Counted from the first letter of the stretch, positions 31,236 through 52,592 are shown. The stretch is DNA of 64,000 bases from Lytechinus pictus (GCF_037042905.1 NC_087258.1:13133501-13197500); one strand, 5' to 3'. Notes: generated by a model from the letters alone, not told the origin. Numbers and translations: made by a program.

Positions 31236-32797
31236 TATCTATCCCAGGAATATCGAGGCATGGAAGGTTATCACCAGATTACTAAAATATTAAACAGTTG
31301 ATGTAAGTAAAAAAAAAAACCGGCAGTCATGCTTCATCCCATTAATCCACTCCCCATTCAATGGCACCCCCTTTGTAAGTGAAGTCTACAATAAATGGAA
31401 TGAGGCAAGAGCAGCGCTAGGATACTCTTATAAGGAACGGGGGCGGGGGGCAAAGATGACATAATTTGTCTTCACTTGGATAGTAAGCGCGTTAGAATGA
31501 AGCATACTGTTCTTTTATAATCCTTCTTTCTTTTTTATTTCCTTCTCTCTCTCTCTCTCTCTTCATAGTTGAACATTCGGTTAGACTCAAAGGATCGTTA
31601 TTGGAATAGTCAAAAGAGAGGTTCATTAATTTGTCCGAACGTCGTTATTCCGGAAACGATTCGTAATTCGATATTCGGAATGTTCGATAGTCCCAAAACG
31701 AAATCAGATTCATATAGTGCGTTATATGTTCTAAATTTGGGGATCATCGCGAACACTCGGAATCAGAAATCCTATTTTCTTTTTGGATTAACAAACATCA
31801 TGGATAGCAAATATTCTTGATAATGATGCAAACGATCGCACTAACTAACACCCCTTCTCATTTTTGAATTTGAACGGACTTCTTGATAGGTCTATGTAAT
31901 TTGTGTGTTTAGGGAAAAAAACATGACGAGCATTCTAAAGATATGCCACGAATGTTTTGATTAACGAACCCCTTATCGTCCCCGAACTTACCATGTCTAT
32001 GGACATATTGAGAGGATATGAAATTTGCGTGTTTAGAAATAACGATTGATACCCCTCCAAAATATTATATGGGGCGGCCACTCATCCCCTATCTGTGGCG
32101 CCGTTTCAGGGTTGAAAAGATAATAAAGATGCTTTCTGAGTTAACGGGACTATGACAGTGTCAATTAAAATGTTCTGTGTCAATACTGGAATCCAGAACT
32201 ACTTGATAAGCAGAAAATGTCGAGGATTTAACCTTGGACCACAAAGCTTTGCAAAATAATATTATTTCACGGCATAAGGGACATTTTTAATCTTCGTAAT
32301 TTCGTGACATTATAAGAAGTTTCGTATCACAAATCAAAAACTTATTTTGCATGATATCATAATTACATTTTTTTGTTATCACAAATAATGAAACTGAAGT
32401 TGATGGTAAAATGAAATTGGAATAAATTCATTTTGTACGGTTTTGCCATTGAAGCCAAAAATCTCTAAGTTTGAAATTTGAATTTTTCCCATTGCTCACT
32501 ATCAGACTATTTTGAGTTGAATTGCTTAAATAGAATAATCACTTAAAATCAAAAGAAATGTTAATGGTTTTGTGATCGACCAAAACTTTTGATCAGCAGC
32601 TTCTAAATCAAAAAAGTTTATAAAATTTGACTTGATGAATACATACGGCTCGGAGCTATCATTCTTGATTGCGCAAATGGAATTGTTTATCCACGTTTTA
32701 TATAATTCAGAACCAATAGCCATGACTTAATAGACGTGTTAATTAAGCTTGTTTACCTATAACGGTTAAAGCTCAGTCACACCAAGTTAGCAGACTC

Positions 32798-33340
32798 CAG
32801 GGTCCCGTCTTACAAAGAGTTATGATTGATCCAATCAACCTCAAATATATGGAAAGCCAGCAACGTAAACGTCGAAAATGTAAGTTTGTTCAAAATATTT
32901 TCTTGATATGATGTATATTAATACATTAATTGTTTTCGTGACAAGTATGCTGCTCTTTGTATTTCGGAGGACATTGTGCAAATTTCCTACAGAAAAATTA
33001 TGACATTGATGGATTTCTATATAGTTGAGGTTGATCAGGGGCCCGTAAAGAGTTACGATTGATCCAATCAATCGCATCTCTATATGGAAATCCATCAGTG
33101 CCATAATTTTTTAAAAGGAAATTTGTAAAATGTCCTTTGAAAACACAGGAGAACACACCAAATTGTCATGAAATCGATGAATTTATGAATATACATCATA
33201 TCTAGAATTTTTTTTAAACAAACATGCATTTTATATATTGACTTTGGCTGGCTTTCCATAGTTGCGATTGATCGGATCAATCGCAACCTTTGTAAGACGG
33301 CCCCCAGATCAATCGTAACTCTTTGTAAGACGGGGCCCAG
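32798..33340. repeat. Two fused GGGCCC-ended MITEs upstream of beta-tubulin 3
   Basis: The termini CAGGGTCCCGTCTTACAAAG (32798) and CAGGGGCCCGTAAAGAGTTA (33036) and the two right ends (ACGGCCCCCAG, ACGGGGCCCAG near 33308 and 33340) mark two copies, one joined to or partly inside the other. Arms share ATTGATCCAATCAATCG. Confidence 0.6.
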
Positions 33341-33469
33341 ACCGATTAATTGCATATCGTCAGTCAGTTTGGATTAGTTTTCGTTGGTGTAACAGTAACA
33401 TCATAGTGTCTCTTTTTAGAACATTACAGGTTCCAATCTGTTGGAGCAAAGGTATCTAAAGAAATGACT

Positions 33470-36546
<3,077 letters not shown>

Positions 36547-38831
36547 ATTTATTAGAAGTCCTTATATGTTATATTATATCACCCCATCTTTATACATCTC
36601 ATATTTTATGTCCATAATACCTACTACAAATATTTCTGAGTACTTATTTCACAAGCAATTTTAATTGAATGTTGTACACCTCATGTTTACAGTAGACGAT
36701 ATTTTAAAAATTAATGAACATGCCTAAAAGGTTTGATCTCGTCACCCTTCTGTTTCAGAAATAGACAATGTAGTCAGGATTGCACTGCATTTGAAATGAA
36801 TCCAATTAACATAAAATATAACCTTGTTGATTACCAAGATCTCTCCTCAATACAACTGTGATTGAGAATAAGCTAAACGCGAGTATGTTTTCGTCTGTTC
36901 AAAACATAAATGCTGGATTGCAGAATAGTTTTCGGTTGATGTAATGCAACATTGACGTAGAAATAACCCGCCATGGTTCCATACGCAGCATTGGCGATCC
37001 CTGAAAGAGAGGGGGATGGGGGGGGGGCGTGTTTCCCTTCGATTTCGAAATTTGTACTGGAGACTATGAGAGAGGGTCACCTCCCCCCCATGGACCAGAC
37101 ATTTTACGAAATCACCGGCTATGACAAGCAGTGTAGTCAAAAGACTTAATCAAGGGAATAATGTGAGTGTGTGAGTGCGTAGATGGGTGGGAATGTGTGA
37201 GGGTGTGTATGTGTTGGCGTATGGGTGAGGGTGTGTGTGTGAGAGTTTGTTCAGATAATACAAGGAAGGTGTGAATGTATGTGTGGGTGTCAAGTGTGAG
37301 AGTGTGGGTGTGCGCGTGGAAGTGTGAGTGAGTGAGGATGGAAGAGTGTGGACAAAACGACGACGACGATGATGATGATGAAGAAGAAGATGGAAGATCT
37401 TTTTGTTGATGATAATTATGATATCTCTATGAGATATAAGTCCTCCTAGAATTTAAAGTGCCTTCATTGATACACGGAGCAAAATCAAACGAAAATGAAC
37501 AAGTAGATTCCGCAAATGACAGAACCGGAAAACAAAACAGAACGTTTTATTGTGTAAAGATGAATGAAGTGATGGGAATGACAAGTGACGGTGTACTAGT
37601 CGCGGTCTTTCCAGGATTGAACTCTAGATATTTTACTTGTAAGCTGGGCTATATTTAAAGTAAATCCAAAAATTGTAGTGCTTACTCCATAAGAATCCAT
37701 AAGACAACGCTACCCCCAAATTCTAAGTTCTCTCACAAATCCCAAAACAAATCTTTAATTGGCAACATAATCAACAAGGAACATGACACAGGCCGGTAAA
37801 GGACTTGCTGAGCTGATTTAGATCTATCTCGAAGAATTTTTATTTCAAACAGCGCCCTCTTGTTCCTCACCAGATGAAAAAAAGCTATTTACCAGTCCCA
37901 CCATGGCTATGATATAAGTCATAGTCTAGCCCGCTAACAAGTTGATTGGAATTATAAGGAGGGGGGGGGGGGGGGGACAACATGCACAACATTTGAAACT
38001 ACGTCACACACTCAATATTTCTTTTGTAATATGACTGTAATATGAAAATGTTTCTATCTTTATCCTGCGTTGTAATTATTTGACTGCTCCCTTCATTTTG
38101 GGAATCATAACTATTGTAAATAATTATGGATCATTTAAAAGTAACTTCATCGTAAAAATAAAACTACAAATGAGGGATTTTGTATATCGTATGATCTACA
38201 AGGGAAAAAGTGGGTGTGATGTCATCAACTTGCCAATTTGCCTATCATCTGCGATGTTTATATAACTATTCTTTGAAATTAAGCAAAACTTGGAAAATTA
38301 CATATCTTTCTCATCATAGTACACGTGATTTTTGATGAGATTTTCAGTGCTCCACTTGTTTGATTCTACTCTATTAATTTGAATAAGCTTTCTGCTTGGT
38401 GTGCTTGACCTTGAACAATTCACATTTATTTCCTTTATTTTTCTTAACGTTCAGATGGCTCTTATAACGTCCGATAGGATTCTTAAATATTTTTATTCTT
38501 TCAAGGATGGACATTTCAAAGCATATAGAATCCAAGCACGGTAACAGAATATAACTCATCATGTTGACAGTATGCATGAAACATTTGACTTATACATGTA
38601 GTAACTTCCCAACTATCTGCCTTCGTATCTTTATAACTACAAAACAATAAAACAAACTGATTAACCAGCAAATGAATAAAAAAAAATGAGAAATGAATAG
38701 CTGAATGATATAAGCAATTAAACGAAATTAAAGAATATATATTATAATTTGAAACTAACCATGATTTTCATATTGATATAAACTTGATATTCAAATTTCT
38801 GTGGGTGATTAACTATACAGAAAAAGAGGTA

Positions 38832-39208
38832 CACAGTAAGAAATTTTTGAACCCTAAATGAAACACTTGTACCAACCTTTAGGGATGTAGTCTTGCACCC
38901 TAAGTGGAAAAAGGTGCAAATATGCACATTTTTATCATTATCTGCACCATTAAATGCTCGTTTGCATCCTAAAAGGTGCAAATTTGAACCTTTTAAGGTG
39001 TATAAAATACTTGACATGAAAAATGTTCAAATTTGAATCCTTGATACACGGTTCATTATTTTCTGCACCTTATAGGATGCTTAATATAGCATTGCACCCT
39101 TAAAGGTGCACAAATGAGCAAAACTGCACCCATTAGCATCCCTTGGGGTGCTGTTATTGTACCAACCCTGAGGGTTCAAATTTTAACCCTTATTTTTTAG
39201 TGTGTATA
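38832..39208. repeat. MITE-like element with internal GGTGCAAA motifs
   Basis: The ends CACAGTAAGAAATTTTTGAA and CACACTAAAAAATAAGGGTT (right end reverse complemented) are loosely inverted. The interior repeats GGTGCAAA/TTTGCACC several times in both orientations. Confidence 0.45.
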
Positions 39209-39831
39209 TCACGCATTTAGCATGTTTAGTGACATGCACCTGTCCATCAAATAAAGCAGCTAGATATATATTCATGGTGGGGAAATATCAGGAGCTTGAT
39301 ATAACAATTTGATTCAGGAAGAAAAAAATAAATTTTCTGTGCTTTATATTGAACAAGCAAGGCATATATATATATACATGTATGTATATGAGGCGGTTGT
39401 AACATGAAGATAAAGTAGATCTAGGGTTGTTCCTCGTAGGAATTATTTTTGTTTGGCCGATAAGTTTTCCGTTCCTATGAGACGATAATCAATAAATTTT
39501 CACGTTTTGTAATCATGCCAACGAAAAAAAATAAACAAACATCATTAAACACAAACAAATAAACAAACAAGTAGTTTCTAGGCAATGATTCTAAGTCATT
39601 CTAACGATCCATCATGATGCATCAGTGAAGAACTGAAGGAAAATCTCAGTAACCCTATTGTCATGATTACAAGACGTATTGTTAAAAATCAGTAAGGACG
39701 TCTTGAAACCTTTTTAAATGATTTGTGATATTCTGTCCTTGCAGGATATTTTGACCCCTTAAATTAAAGTTGAACCGCTGTGAACTGAAATACAGTGCAA
39801 TGTGAAGTTTCATCCAATTTGAGCAATAGTT

Positions 39832-39958
39832 GGGCTGCGTTTCATTAGATAACAGATAAACAATTTCTACTACAAATTTACTATAACGCCAATAGGATTT
39901 CAGTACTTTTAACTGTAGTACAAATTCGTTATTGTAACAAGTTTGATGAAACGGGCCC
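39832..39958. repeat. Foldback MITE with GGGC-CGTTTCAT ends
   Basis: Left TGGGCTGCGTTTCATTAGAT, right reverse complemented TGGGCCCGTTTCATCAAACT. The internal pairing of TACTACAAATTTACT is weaker. Confidence 0.5.
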
Positions 39959-40840
39959 AGAATTTACCCATGATTGACATGCAAAGAATTTGGCCAAAAC
40001 TCTTGTCTTCTTCATAGTTCAGGTTTATTTGCTTAATAAGGTAAAGTTCAAAAATATGCAGATAGATAAACAACATTATCATACCTACAGAATATTGACA
40101 AACCTTTCATTATGTGATATTTCGGATCTAGAAACAAACATTGATACCCTTCCAAATATCATGTCTGTAAATATCTAGGACTAAATTACTAACGATACTT
40201 ATTCTTGTGTTGCGTCAAGCTATTAATCTGTTACCTTGTTATAATGGAGTCCTCGTCGGCCATTCAACACGGTCACTGTAGCGAGGAACAGTTTCATTGG
40301 TCGAAGTTCATTCAGATGTGACCAATGATATCCATGGAAATAAACCAAATAAAGCAAGTGGAATCATCATTTGAAAACGGTCACTCAACTTGAGAAGAAC
40401 AGGGACAGTCTAAAAAGTTCAAACCGCACTCTAAAAAATATTGGGTAAAAATGCTCCATGATGGTTAGTATGTGTCCAACCAACATTTTACTCGGCCTCC
40501 TTTATGAATAAAATGGAGGAGAATGATCAGCTTCCCTGACAAAATTAATGTTAGTCTGCAGATCTAATTCTTTCATGATTATTAATTTTTTTCACGCTTT
40601 TCTATAACTTTTAAATTGTATAGAATCAACATGAATCGATATGGTCTATAACTTTCGTCTTTTTGTCGTCGCCAATAGTGTTATTTCTTTTCCGGGCTTC
40701 TTCTCAACTTTCGACTTTCATCGACTTTGTCTGAAGTAGAACCGCAAGCATACTAAAACAAGAAGTTTATTGATTAATGAGCACATAACTTCAGAACCTT
40801 TTGCAAAACAAATAAAAAAGTTTTTCCAATTCGTTTAATG

Positions 40841-41219
40841 CCAATTTTTCCAATTGCCAACTCGTCTACTATCATTGGTCTACCATCGGTTCGTCCACTA
40901 TCCACGGGTCTAATTACCAATACGTCCAGTAACCATTTCGTCTAATAACCAGTTGGTCCAATAGCCATTTAGTCCATATACCATTTGGTCGATCTAATTG
41001 GGCTAGTGTTAATTGGGCGAAATGAATGAAAATAAATGGATATTAGACCACTGGTTATGAGACGAAGTGGTCATAGACGAACTGGAGATTATATAGACAA
41101 AGTGATGATTGGACCAAATGGTTGTTAGATGAACTTGACGGACGGAATGGCTTCAGACTAAATGAAAGTAGACCATGTGGTGAGTGGACGAGTTGGCAGT
41201 AGACGAATTGGCAATTACC
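40841..41219. repeat. Foldback built from degenerate 22-25 bp tandem repeats
   Basis: The left half repeats a unit like CCAATTCGTCTACTA (about nine times, 40841-41000). The right half carries the same unit inverted (TAGACGAATTGG, about 41040-41219). The outer ends pair as CCAATTGCCAACTCGTCTAC against CCAATTCGTCTACTGCCAAC. Confidence 0.6.
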
Positions 41220-41905
41220 TAAAGTAATATGGGCCTAATTAGAGAGTGGGGCTCGGGAATATATATTTTTCTGCTGCTTCCATGAGTCTATGAGTTTTTT
41301 TTTATAAAAAAAGAAAAAGAAAAAGAACACTCTTCTTGGAAGCTGGGTAAACAATTGAAATTATTTTGCAATGATCATTTAACTTTATTTACCTCGAATT
41401 GGAACAATCATTTTGAGCAACTCAAGAAGGTACATATTGAATATCGACCAAAACAAAAATGTACATGTGTACAACAAATCTCGAAAACTAATATATATAT
41501 CTTTTGTGTATCTGTTTATATGCTTTATGTATAAACTTAAATTATATAAACAGATACACACAAGATTGAAAAGGGAAAAGAAAGTAGATGAATATAGCAC
41601 TTTCTAGACCGTCCCTAACGGTCATCTCGCGCATTTGCATACTGTCCGTATTAATGCGGATATAAGAAATAACAATAATGAAAAAAGAGAAAAATGCGGG
41701 CGTGCCTTTTGAAATCTCTGTAACGGCAGTGCGGTTGCACAGCACACCCAGAATAAAATTACTTTCGCGCTAGTACATAAATTACTTCAAGACTTCCATC
41801 GTGCCATTTCCTGCTTCATTTTAGACCAAGGTGTGCGCAAACGTACACCACTCTGCATTGTGAATTGTTTTAGATTTGGTGTTTTACTGCAATATTAGTA
41901 TCAAT

Positions 41906-46888
<4,983 letters not shown>

Positions 46889-48093
46889 GCAATTATCCTC
46901 AAATCACTGTGATATAACTGTTAATGGAACAATACACCAATTCAAATAATTAAAGGGGAACAATACCACGGCAAACTGAATTAATTTAAGTCTATCTTCA
47001 CTAATACTACCCTTATGCTGTATCAATCATGAACACGTATGGAGAACAAACATAAAAACAACAAATTTAAACCCCAAGACACCGCTCTTGCCTTAAAATC
47101 TATTTCACATTTTCTGCATGTGTATTGTCGAATGGTTCTCATCCAATACAGAACTATGACATCCACACTCGAATTGTAACAAAACAAAAGGCATTGTTCA
47201 TCCATCCTTTCATGAAGGATCACGTCATCTCTTTAGATGAAGCAATACTATTACTAAACCTCACAAAACAACTCAGCATGAGCACAAAACTTTGCAATTA
47301 TTCTTGAAGTAAACAGTAATGTAGAACGCTGAAGAGCTTTACTCTCATATTGTTTTCACTGAATTTGCAATATGTTTAAATATATAAAAAATTGTATGAA
47401 AAGTACTAATTATTATAATTTTATAGCAAATGGTGCGATCAACGACAAATAAATCCAAAACCCTTAATTGAAAGCTTGTATTCTGGTATGTACTGGATGT
47501 CTACTTACTTATATTGAAAGCTTCAGTACCCTCCTGAATTTAGTATTTAGTCTCGGAAAGGAAGAAAGAAATTTCATGATCAACCGCAGGTAGTTTGGCT
47601 TGTCAGAGGCTGTTTTTCTGTTTCTTTCATTGTTTATGTATACAATTTCATAATCCAAAAATTGTATTCAACTAGCCCGAAATTATCACGATTGATCGTA
47701 AAATTTTCATGTTCTCGATCCAGGAAGCTCAAATAGCTTCCTTTCCCAAATAGGAAAGGCCTCATTCCTGCGCAATACCGGTCCATACCCTCAAAAGTTT
47801 GCATGACTAACTCGAGCATGAATTATTATCGGACCTCTTGTACACCAAGTTTTATTTGTAGGAGTGGAGATGTGAATTGGAGACGAGGTGTGTGTGTGTG
47901 TGTGTTTGAGGATAACTAGGTGCGGGTGTGAATTGTGTTAGTGTGCGTGGGTGTGAGTGACCAGTCTGCATATGAATGTCCAAGTGTATGGTATAATCGT
48001 TGATGAGTAGTCCGAAGGGGGGGGGGGTGGGGGTGCAGCACGGGTGCTCACAATATACTGTGCTCCGGTGTTCCCCATGCACGCCATCACACA

Positions 48094-48182
48094 TTAACCC
48101 TCATTAAACCGTGGAGGGGGGTCAAATTGACCCCCCCCCCAGTATATACTGGTCCGAAATAGCCCAGTTAAGATAGGGTTAA
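48094..48182. mobile_element. Tiny piggyBac-like MITE (81 bp plus TTAA)
   Basis: TTAA at 48094-48097 and 48179-48182, with ends CCCTCATT and CCCTATCTTAACTGGGCTAT (right, reverse complemented). The ACTGGGCTATTT sub-terminal block matches the element in POM121 intron 7. Confidence 0.5.
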
Positions 48183-48755
48183 AGGGGATACTCTAGGCTG
48201 GAAGTAATGATCAGATATTAAAGTAAAATTAATGATCAGATATTTAAATAAAATTAGACTAACAACACACTGAAAATTTAATCAAAATTGGACAAGGAAT
48301 AACAAAGTTATGACATTTTAAATCTATGTATTATTTTGGGAAAACGGTTCTCTGCATGTCGTCATTAATCACTGGCGTAAATCCCGGGGGGATGGGGGAA
48401 TATATCTCCCCCACTTTTCGAGGAGGGGGAATGGCCTGTACAAACATCCCCCCCCCCAGTTTTTACGAAATAAATGAAAAAAAAATCACAAGAGATAATT
48501 GTTTTATTGGTGAAAATTCTTCCTAATATACCGCTTAACAAATAAAACAATATTATTGAATCATAAAATGCAAATAAGGAGCCAGTTCACCATTTCCAAA
48601 CGAAATACTTATTTAACATTGAAGAGAAACCCCCGTTGGGAAGGGATTAAGATGGAATGTCAAAACATTTTGAATGTGATCTCTAATAAAACCATTAAAC
48701 CATCATGGGGTAAAAAATATAATAATATTGGAGGGGTATTTGCCATATGGACATA

Positions 48756-49983
48756 CAGTGGCGTAACTATGGGGGGCACATCCTCCCCATCGGCTGACCA
48801 AAAAAAAAAAAAAAAACGGGGAAAGGGGGAAAAGGAGAAAAGAGGGAGAAAGGAAGAGAAACGTAGTGGGAAAGAAAAAAATATTATTCATTCTAATGTT
48901 ATATTATAATTATGTTATGTTACATTATACATAAACATTTTTATTATAACTTTGTGAAACATAATTTGCCCAGGGCCTACGTCTTCATTGTTCCTGGTGC
49001 TCGCATTGTCTGTTTAACGAGATATATAATCCTATTGTACTAAAACATCCCGTTTTCAAGTCAATATAAACCAAATATATTTCCTAGCACTTGAGTTATC
49101 ATTGTTTTATGTAGTGACATGCATATGCTTTTTTTTCATGACTCAAAAAGTGATTGCCCTATGTTAAGGTCTTTGTATATATGAAACATTTCCTGTCCGT
49201 GATTACGTTCGCATTAGTGGATTTGTGAGATATGTCTGCTCTTCATGAATCGTTAAAATCAGTCCTTAAAATGTCCCTTCTTCTGATCTGAATATCAAAA
49301 AATTTCAGCTCGCGCTTCGCGCTCGCATCATTTGGTTAATGAAGTATGTATGGTCCTAGTTAATTCCTACAAAGAAACCTTAGAATGCCCCACTTCAGGT
49401 CTGAATTATCTAAGTTTTCAGCTCGCGCTTCGCGCTCGGTCTTTGTATATATGAAACATTTCCTGTCCGTGATTACGTTCGCATTAGTGGATTTGTGAGA
49501 TATGTCTGCTCTTCATGAATCGTTAAAATCAGTCCTTAAAATGTCCCTTCTTCTGATCTGAATATCAAAAAATTTCAGCTCGCGCTTCGCGCTCGCATCA
49601 TTTGGTTAATGAAGTATGTATGGTCCTAGTTAATTCCTACAAAGAAACCTTACAATGCCCCACTTCAGGTCTGAATTATCTAAGTTTTCAGCTCGCGCTT
49701 CGCGCTCGCATTGTTTATTAAGACAGGTACCTATCATGATTACACAAATTTGATTATAATGTCCCTTTTTAGGTCTGAATATAACAAAATTTCAGCTCGC
49801 GCTTCGTGCTCGCATTTTTTGATCAGTGAGATATATATCCGTTTAATGACATTGTCCTTAAAATGTCTCTATTAGGTCAGTATAACTGGCAACTGAGCGC
49901 GCTCACTAGCGCACTTACTCAGTGATTCAAAAATTTTGCTGGTGCCCCCCCCCCCCCATGCCGTGACCCATAGTACGCCACTG
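48756..49983. mobile_element. Non-autonomous hAT-like element, inner
   Basis: Left end CAGTGGCGTAACTATGGGGG; right end, reverse complemented, CAGTGGCGTACTATGGGTCA. Flanked by the 8-bp direct repeat TGGACATA (48748-48755 and 49984-49991). The interior contains two tandem copies of a 268-bp unit and no coding frame. Confidence 0.8.
49171..49707 (+). repeat. 268-bp tandem duplication with CTCGCGCTTCGCGCTCG motifs
   Basis: Units of about 268 bp starting TCTTTGTATATATGAAAC (49171 and 49440) look nearly identical. Each carries two copies of TTTCAGCTCGCGCTTCGCGC. Further copies of the motif are at 49790 and 57583. Confidence 0.75.
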
Positions 49984-51585
49984 TGGACATATAAATGACA
50001 ATTCCTTGCATATCTAAAAACATGATTGCAAAAAAATGCCAAAATATTTCAGTCATCCCCCACCCATCAACACGGATTTACGCCAGTGTCATTAATATAC
50101 AATGAGCATATCCCCACTTATTCTTTTGTATTCTATAATGTGAAATGATGTTTATTCAAATTTTACCCACCAAAAATATTGGATTGACGACTGATTTAAA
50201 TTCATAACATTCATTACTGCAACTTGTCTTGTTACAAAAGGATTAAAATATCAAATAATTGTGATTTCATGTAATGAAAGGAAAATGGGGATATGACATC
50301 GACCCGTCTAATGTTCATGACGGCGTGACGGTGCATATATTTATTTCACAAACTAAAGCTGAAATCTTAGTCAATAAGTTTTTAATTTTTATCAATTTTG
50401 ATTAAATTTTCGGCGTTTTGGTGAGTGAATTTTACTCTTTTTATCTAGGAATGATTTTTTTCCCAGCATGCAGTACCCCTTCAAATATGGACTCCCAATG
50501 GCGTATCACGTCGGAGTAAAATTTGTCCTCTTACATCGGAAAACAAACCGTCATTGGCGTCGAATAATTGTATCTTAGTCGCAAAACTGCTTATTTTTTA
50601 TATCTAAAAGCACAAGTATCTTAACAGTCGAACCGGCAGTCGAATAGAATGTCCTTTGTATTTAGCCACTACTGCACAGAGACTAACAAAATCCTCATTC
50701 CCTTCCCAATAATCACAAATGTTTAAAATCCAATTTTATCATGGCGCATTCACAATGGAGTTCACTTCTCGCATATGTCTGAAATTGTCGATTCCAAAAC
50801 ATGATTGTGCTACTGCTAGACATTCGTTACTGAGGCACTCCCCGGCCTCTTCTAACACAATATGCCTACAATATGTACTCCAGTTACGCATTCGGTTCCT
50901 TGAAGGAATAAATTTACATTTATTGGTTTTTAAAGGTTTCTCCATGGCTACACGGTGCAGATAGTCCATTGAAGAGACGATATTTTCTTCTCCCCGGGCC
51001 TGGGTCAGACACAAACAAAGGAAACAAAAACCACCAACCCTTGAATCCAACCTGCCAACGTGTAGTCCAATACGTGGAGATTTCCTTTTTAATATGGACT
51101 CTAATGATTGAGTGGGTGGTTTTGTTACAAAGGAAATCCTCAATTCTAGGAAAAAATGAATAGCAGAGGATAATCAGAAATCACTGGGTGCGAAACAACG
51201 TGTTCAGGAAGAAAACAATTCCATATTTTTTCCTCGTACATAACCGATTTGTCCTTCGCCTAACGAGTTTTCTACTTATGATACAGGAAGGTATAGAAGA
51301 CGATTTAGCCATATGTATATTCATATACGCAGCATAGCTATTTTCGATAGAATGAAATGCCCGATTAAAGAGCACTGCTCTGAAATACACAAGGAAAATA
51401 AATATACACAAGAAAGGCAATTTAGAATGTTTTACAACCCAAAAGTATTTATAGGTGATAATAAAAACTAAAGAATGACCATTCCAAAATTGACGCCCCA
51501 TAAGAAATTCCATATTTTCTTTCAGAATGAACAGTCCTAAGCCACTGTGCTTCAATATATTTGACGGTGAAGATTAGTTATCCTT

Positions 51586-51749
51586 ATACCTTGGTCACAT
51601 TTGCTCTACGGCGGCCGTACGGCGAGTCGAAAACAGCCGTTTTAACATTTTTTATCCAACTACATTATATGTGGTTTGAATCAAAATTAATAAAACGGCT
51701 GTTTTCGACTCGCCGTACGGCCGCCGTAGAGCAAATGTGACCAAGGTAT
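51586..51749. repeat. Perfect-armed hairpin element, 59-bp arms
   Basis: ATACCTTGGTCACATTTGCT at 51586 is exactly inverted at 51730-51749, and pairing runs on without a break through the CGGCGGCCGTACGGCGAGTC region to AACAGCCGTTTTA. The loop is about 46 nt. Perfect arms suggest a young copy. Confidence 0.75.
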
Positions 51750-52419
51750 TACTTGGGTGTTTTAGGGGTGGTTTTTCTTCATCGAAATGGAAAAGAAATT
51801 TTCGAGGTGTATTATTGATAAAGAAAGAAAAAGAAAAAACGCACACACTAATTAGAGGTGTGATAAGTTTTGTTCAGGGCTGCCATAAGTATTAAAACAA
51901 GACTTGACATGAATTATGACTATGTTTTGGGGGTTTTGGGGTTAGGGTCCAAGTAGTACCCTTCCTGTTTGCCGTCTTCTTTGTAATGTATTTCCAAAGG
52001 CCATTATCTTCGGTTTCATGTACCCATATTGACAAGTAAAAGAATATTTAAAAAAATAAGATAACAAAACTGGCAAGGCTGTTACTAGATAACCGATACA
52101 TTTCTACCCAGCAGAAATTCAAGGAGATCCCTGGTAAACTGCATCCCTAGACTGAAAATAACATAATGCAATTCATGGCAAATGCAATTTCGAGACAGCA
52201 GAGCATGAGAGAGAGTGCACTGAATGAGGAAATACTTCACGCAATGCCGTCACCGTCTTCTGATACATGGATGCTACAATATTCGTATGTATGCATAGGC
52301 CTACTATGCCAAGTTTATAGTTCATACCGGCAATGACAGAAGGGAACAAGTAACAAAAGATGGAATCACAAACCAATTAATATTAGAATAATTAATCAAT
52401 TTATACATCTGCAATTGTA

Positions 52420-52592
52420 CTTTTTTCTATTATATTTGAAATAACGTATACGGCATTTTGTTTGTGTATGTAATCCCACGGTATTGTAAGTCTATTTCAT
52501 TCTGTCTATGTGCATATGTATTTGTAATTTTGTAAACCCGATGTGAAATGAATTTCCTACACAGGACGATAATACATTCAATTCAATTCAAA
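52420..52592 (+). mobile_element. Possible LINE 3' end with ATTCA tail
   Basis: TGTAAACCCGATGTGAAATGAATT-like sequence ends in ATTCAATTCAATTCAA, a pattern typical of CR1 or L2-type LINE 3' termini. No reverse transcriptase sequence is visible. Confidence 0.3.

Larger units (their letters stand above)
36547..41905 (+). other. Intergenic region between beta-tubulin 3 and 4
   Basis: It holds (GT)n-rich DNA (37160-37345), a short GAC/GAT/GAA run (37357-37392), a poly-G tract (37961), and three transposon-like repeats listed separately. TAACGGTCA, the promoter motif of genes 2 and 3, occurs at 41616-41624, 290 nt before the start of gene 4. No gene is apparent. Confidence 0.5.
48370..50088. mobile_element. 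Non-autonomous hAT-like element, outer
   Basis: Ends CACTGGCGTAAATCC as inverted repeats, flanked by the 8-bp direct repeat TCATTAAT (48362-48369 and 50089-50096), the size expected for hAT transposition. Without the inner insertion it is about 483 bp. No transposase frame. Confidence 0.75.
48179..50484. repeat. TTAAAGGGG-type MITE split by nested hAT-like insertions
   Basis: Left terminus TTAAAGGGGATACTCTAGGC; right terminus, reverse complemented, TTGAAGGGGTACTGCATGCT (TTAA changed to TTGAA). The element's own sequence is 48179-48369 plus 50097-50484. The rest is a later insertion. Confidence 0.6.

Noticed and set aside
30131-31261. His-, Ser- and Met-rich frames on both strands
   Set aside because: Same reason: triplet repeat without stop codons, no unique domain.
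31569-31820. 83-codon open frame
   Set aside because: It overlaps TTCG/ATTCCG-type repeated motifs and has no recognisable domain.
49171-49707. CRISPR-like array because of regularly spaced motifs
   Set aside because: The motif recurs within duplicated transposon DNA, spacers are themselves duplicated, and the genome is eukaryotic.
50719-51555. Open frames on both strands, up to 134 codons
   Set aside because: Overlapping frames on opposite strands, no hydrophobic or catalytic pattern, and no splice context.
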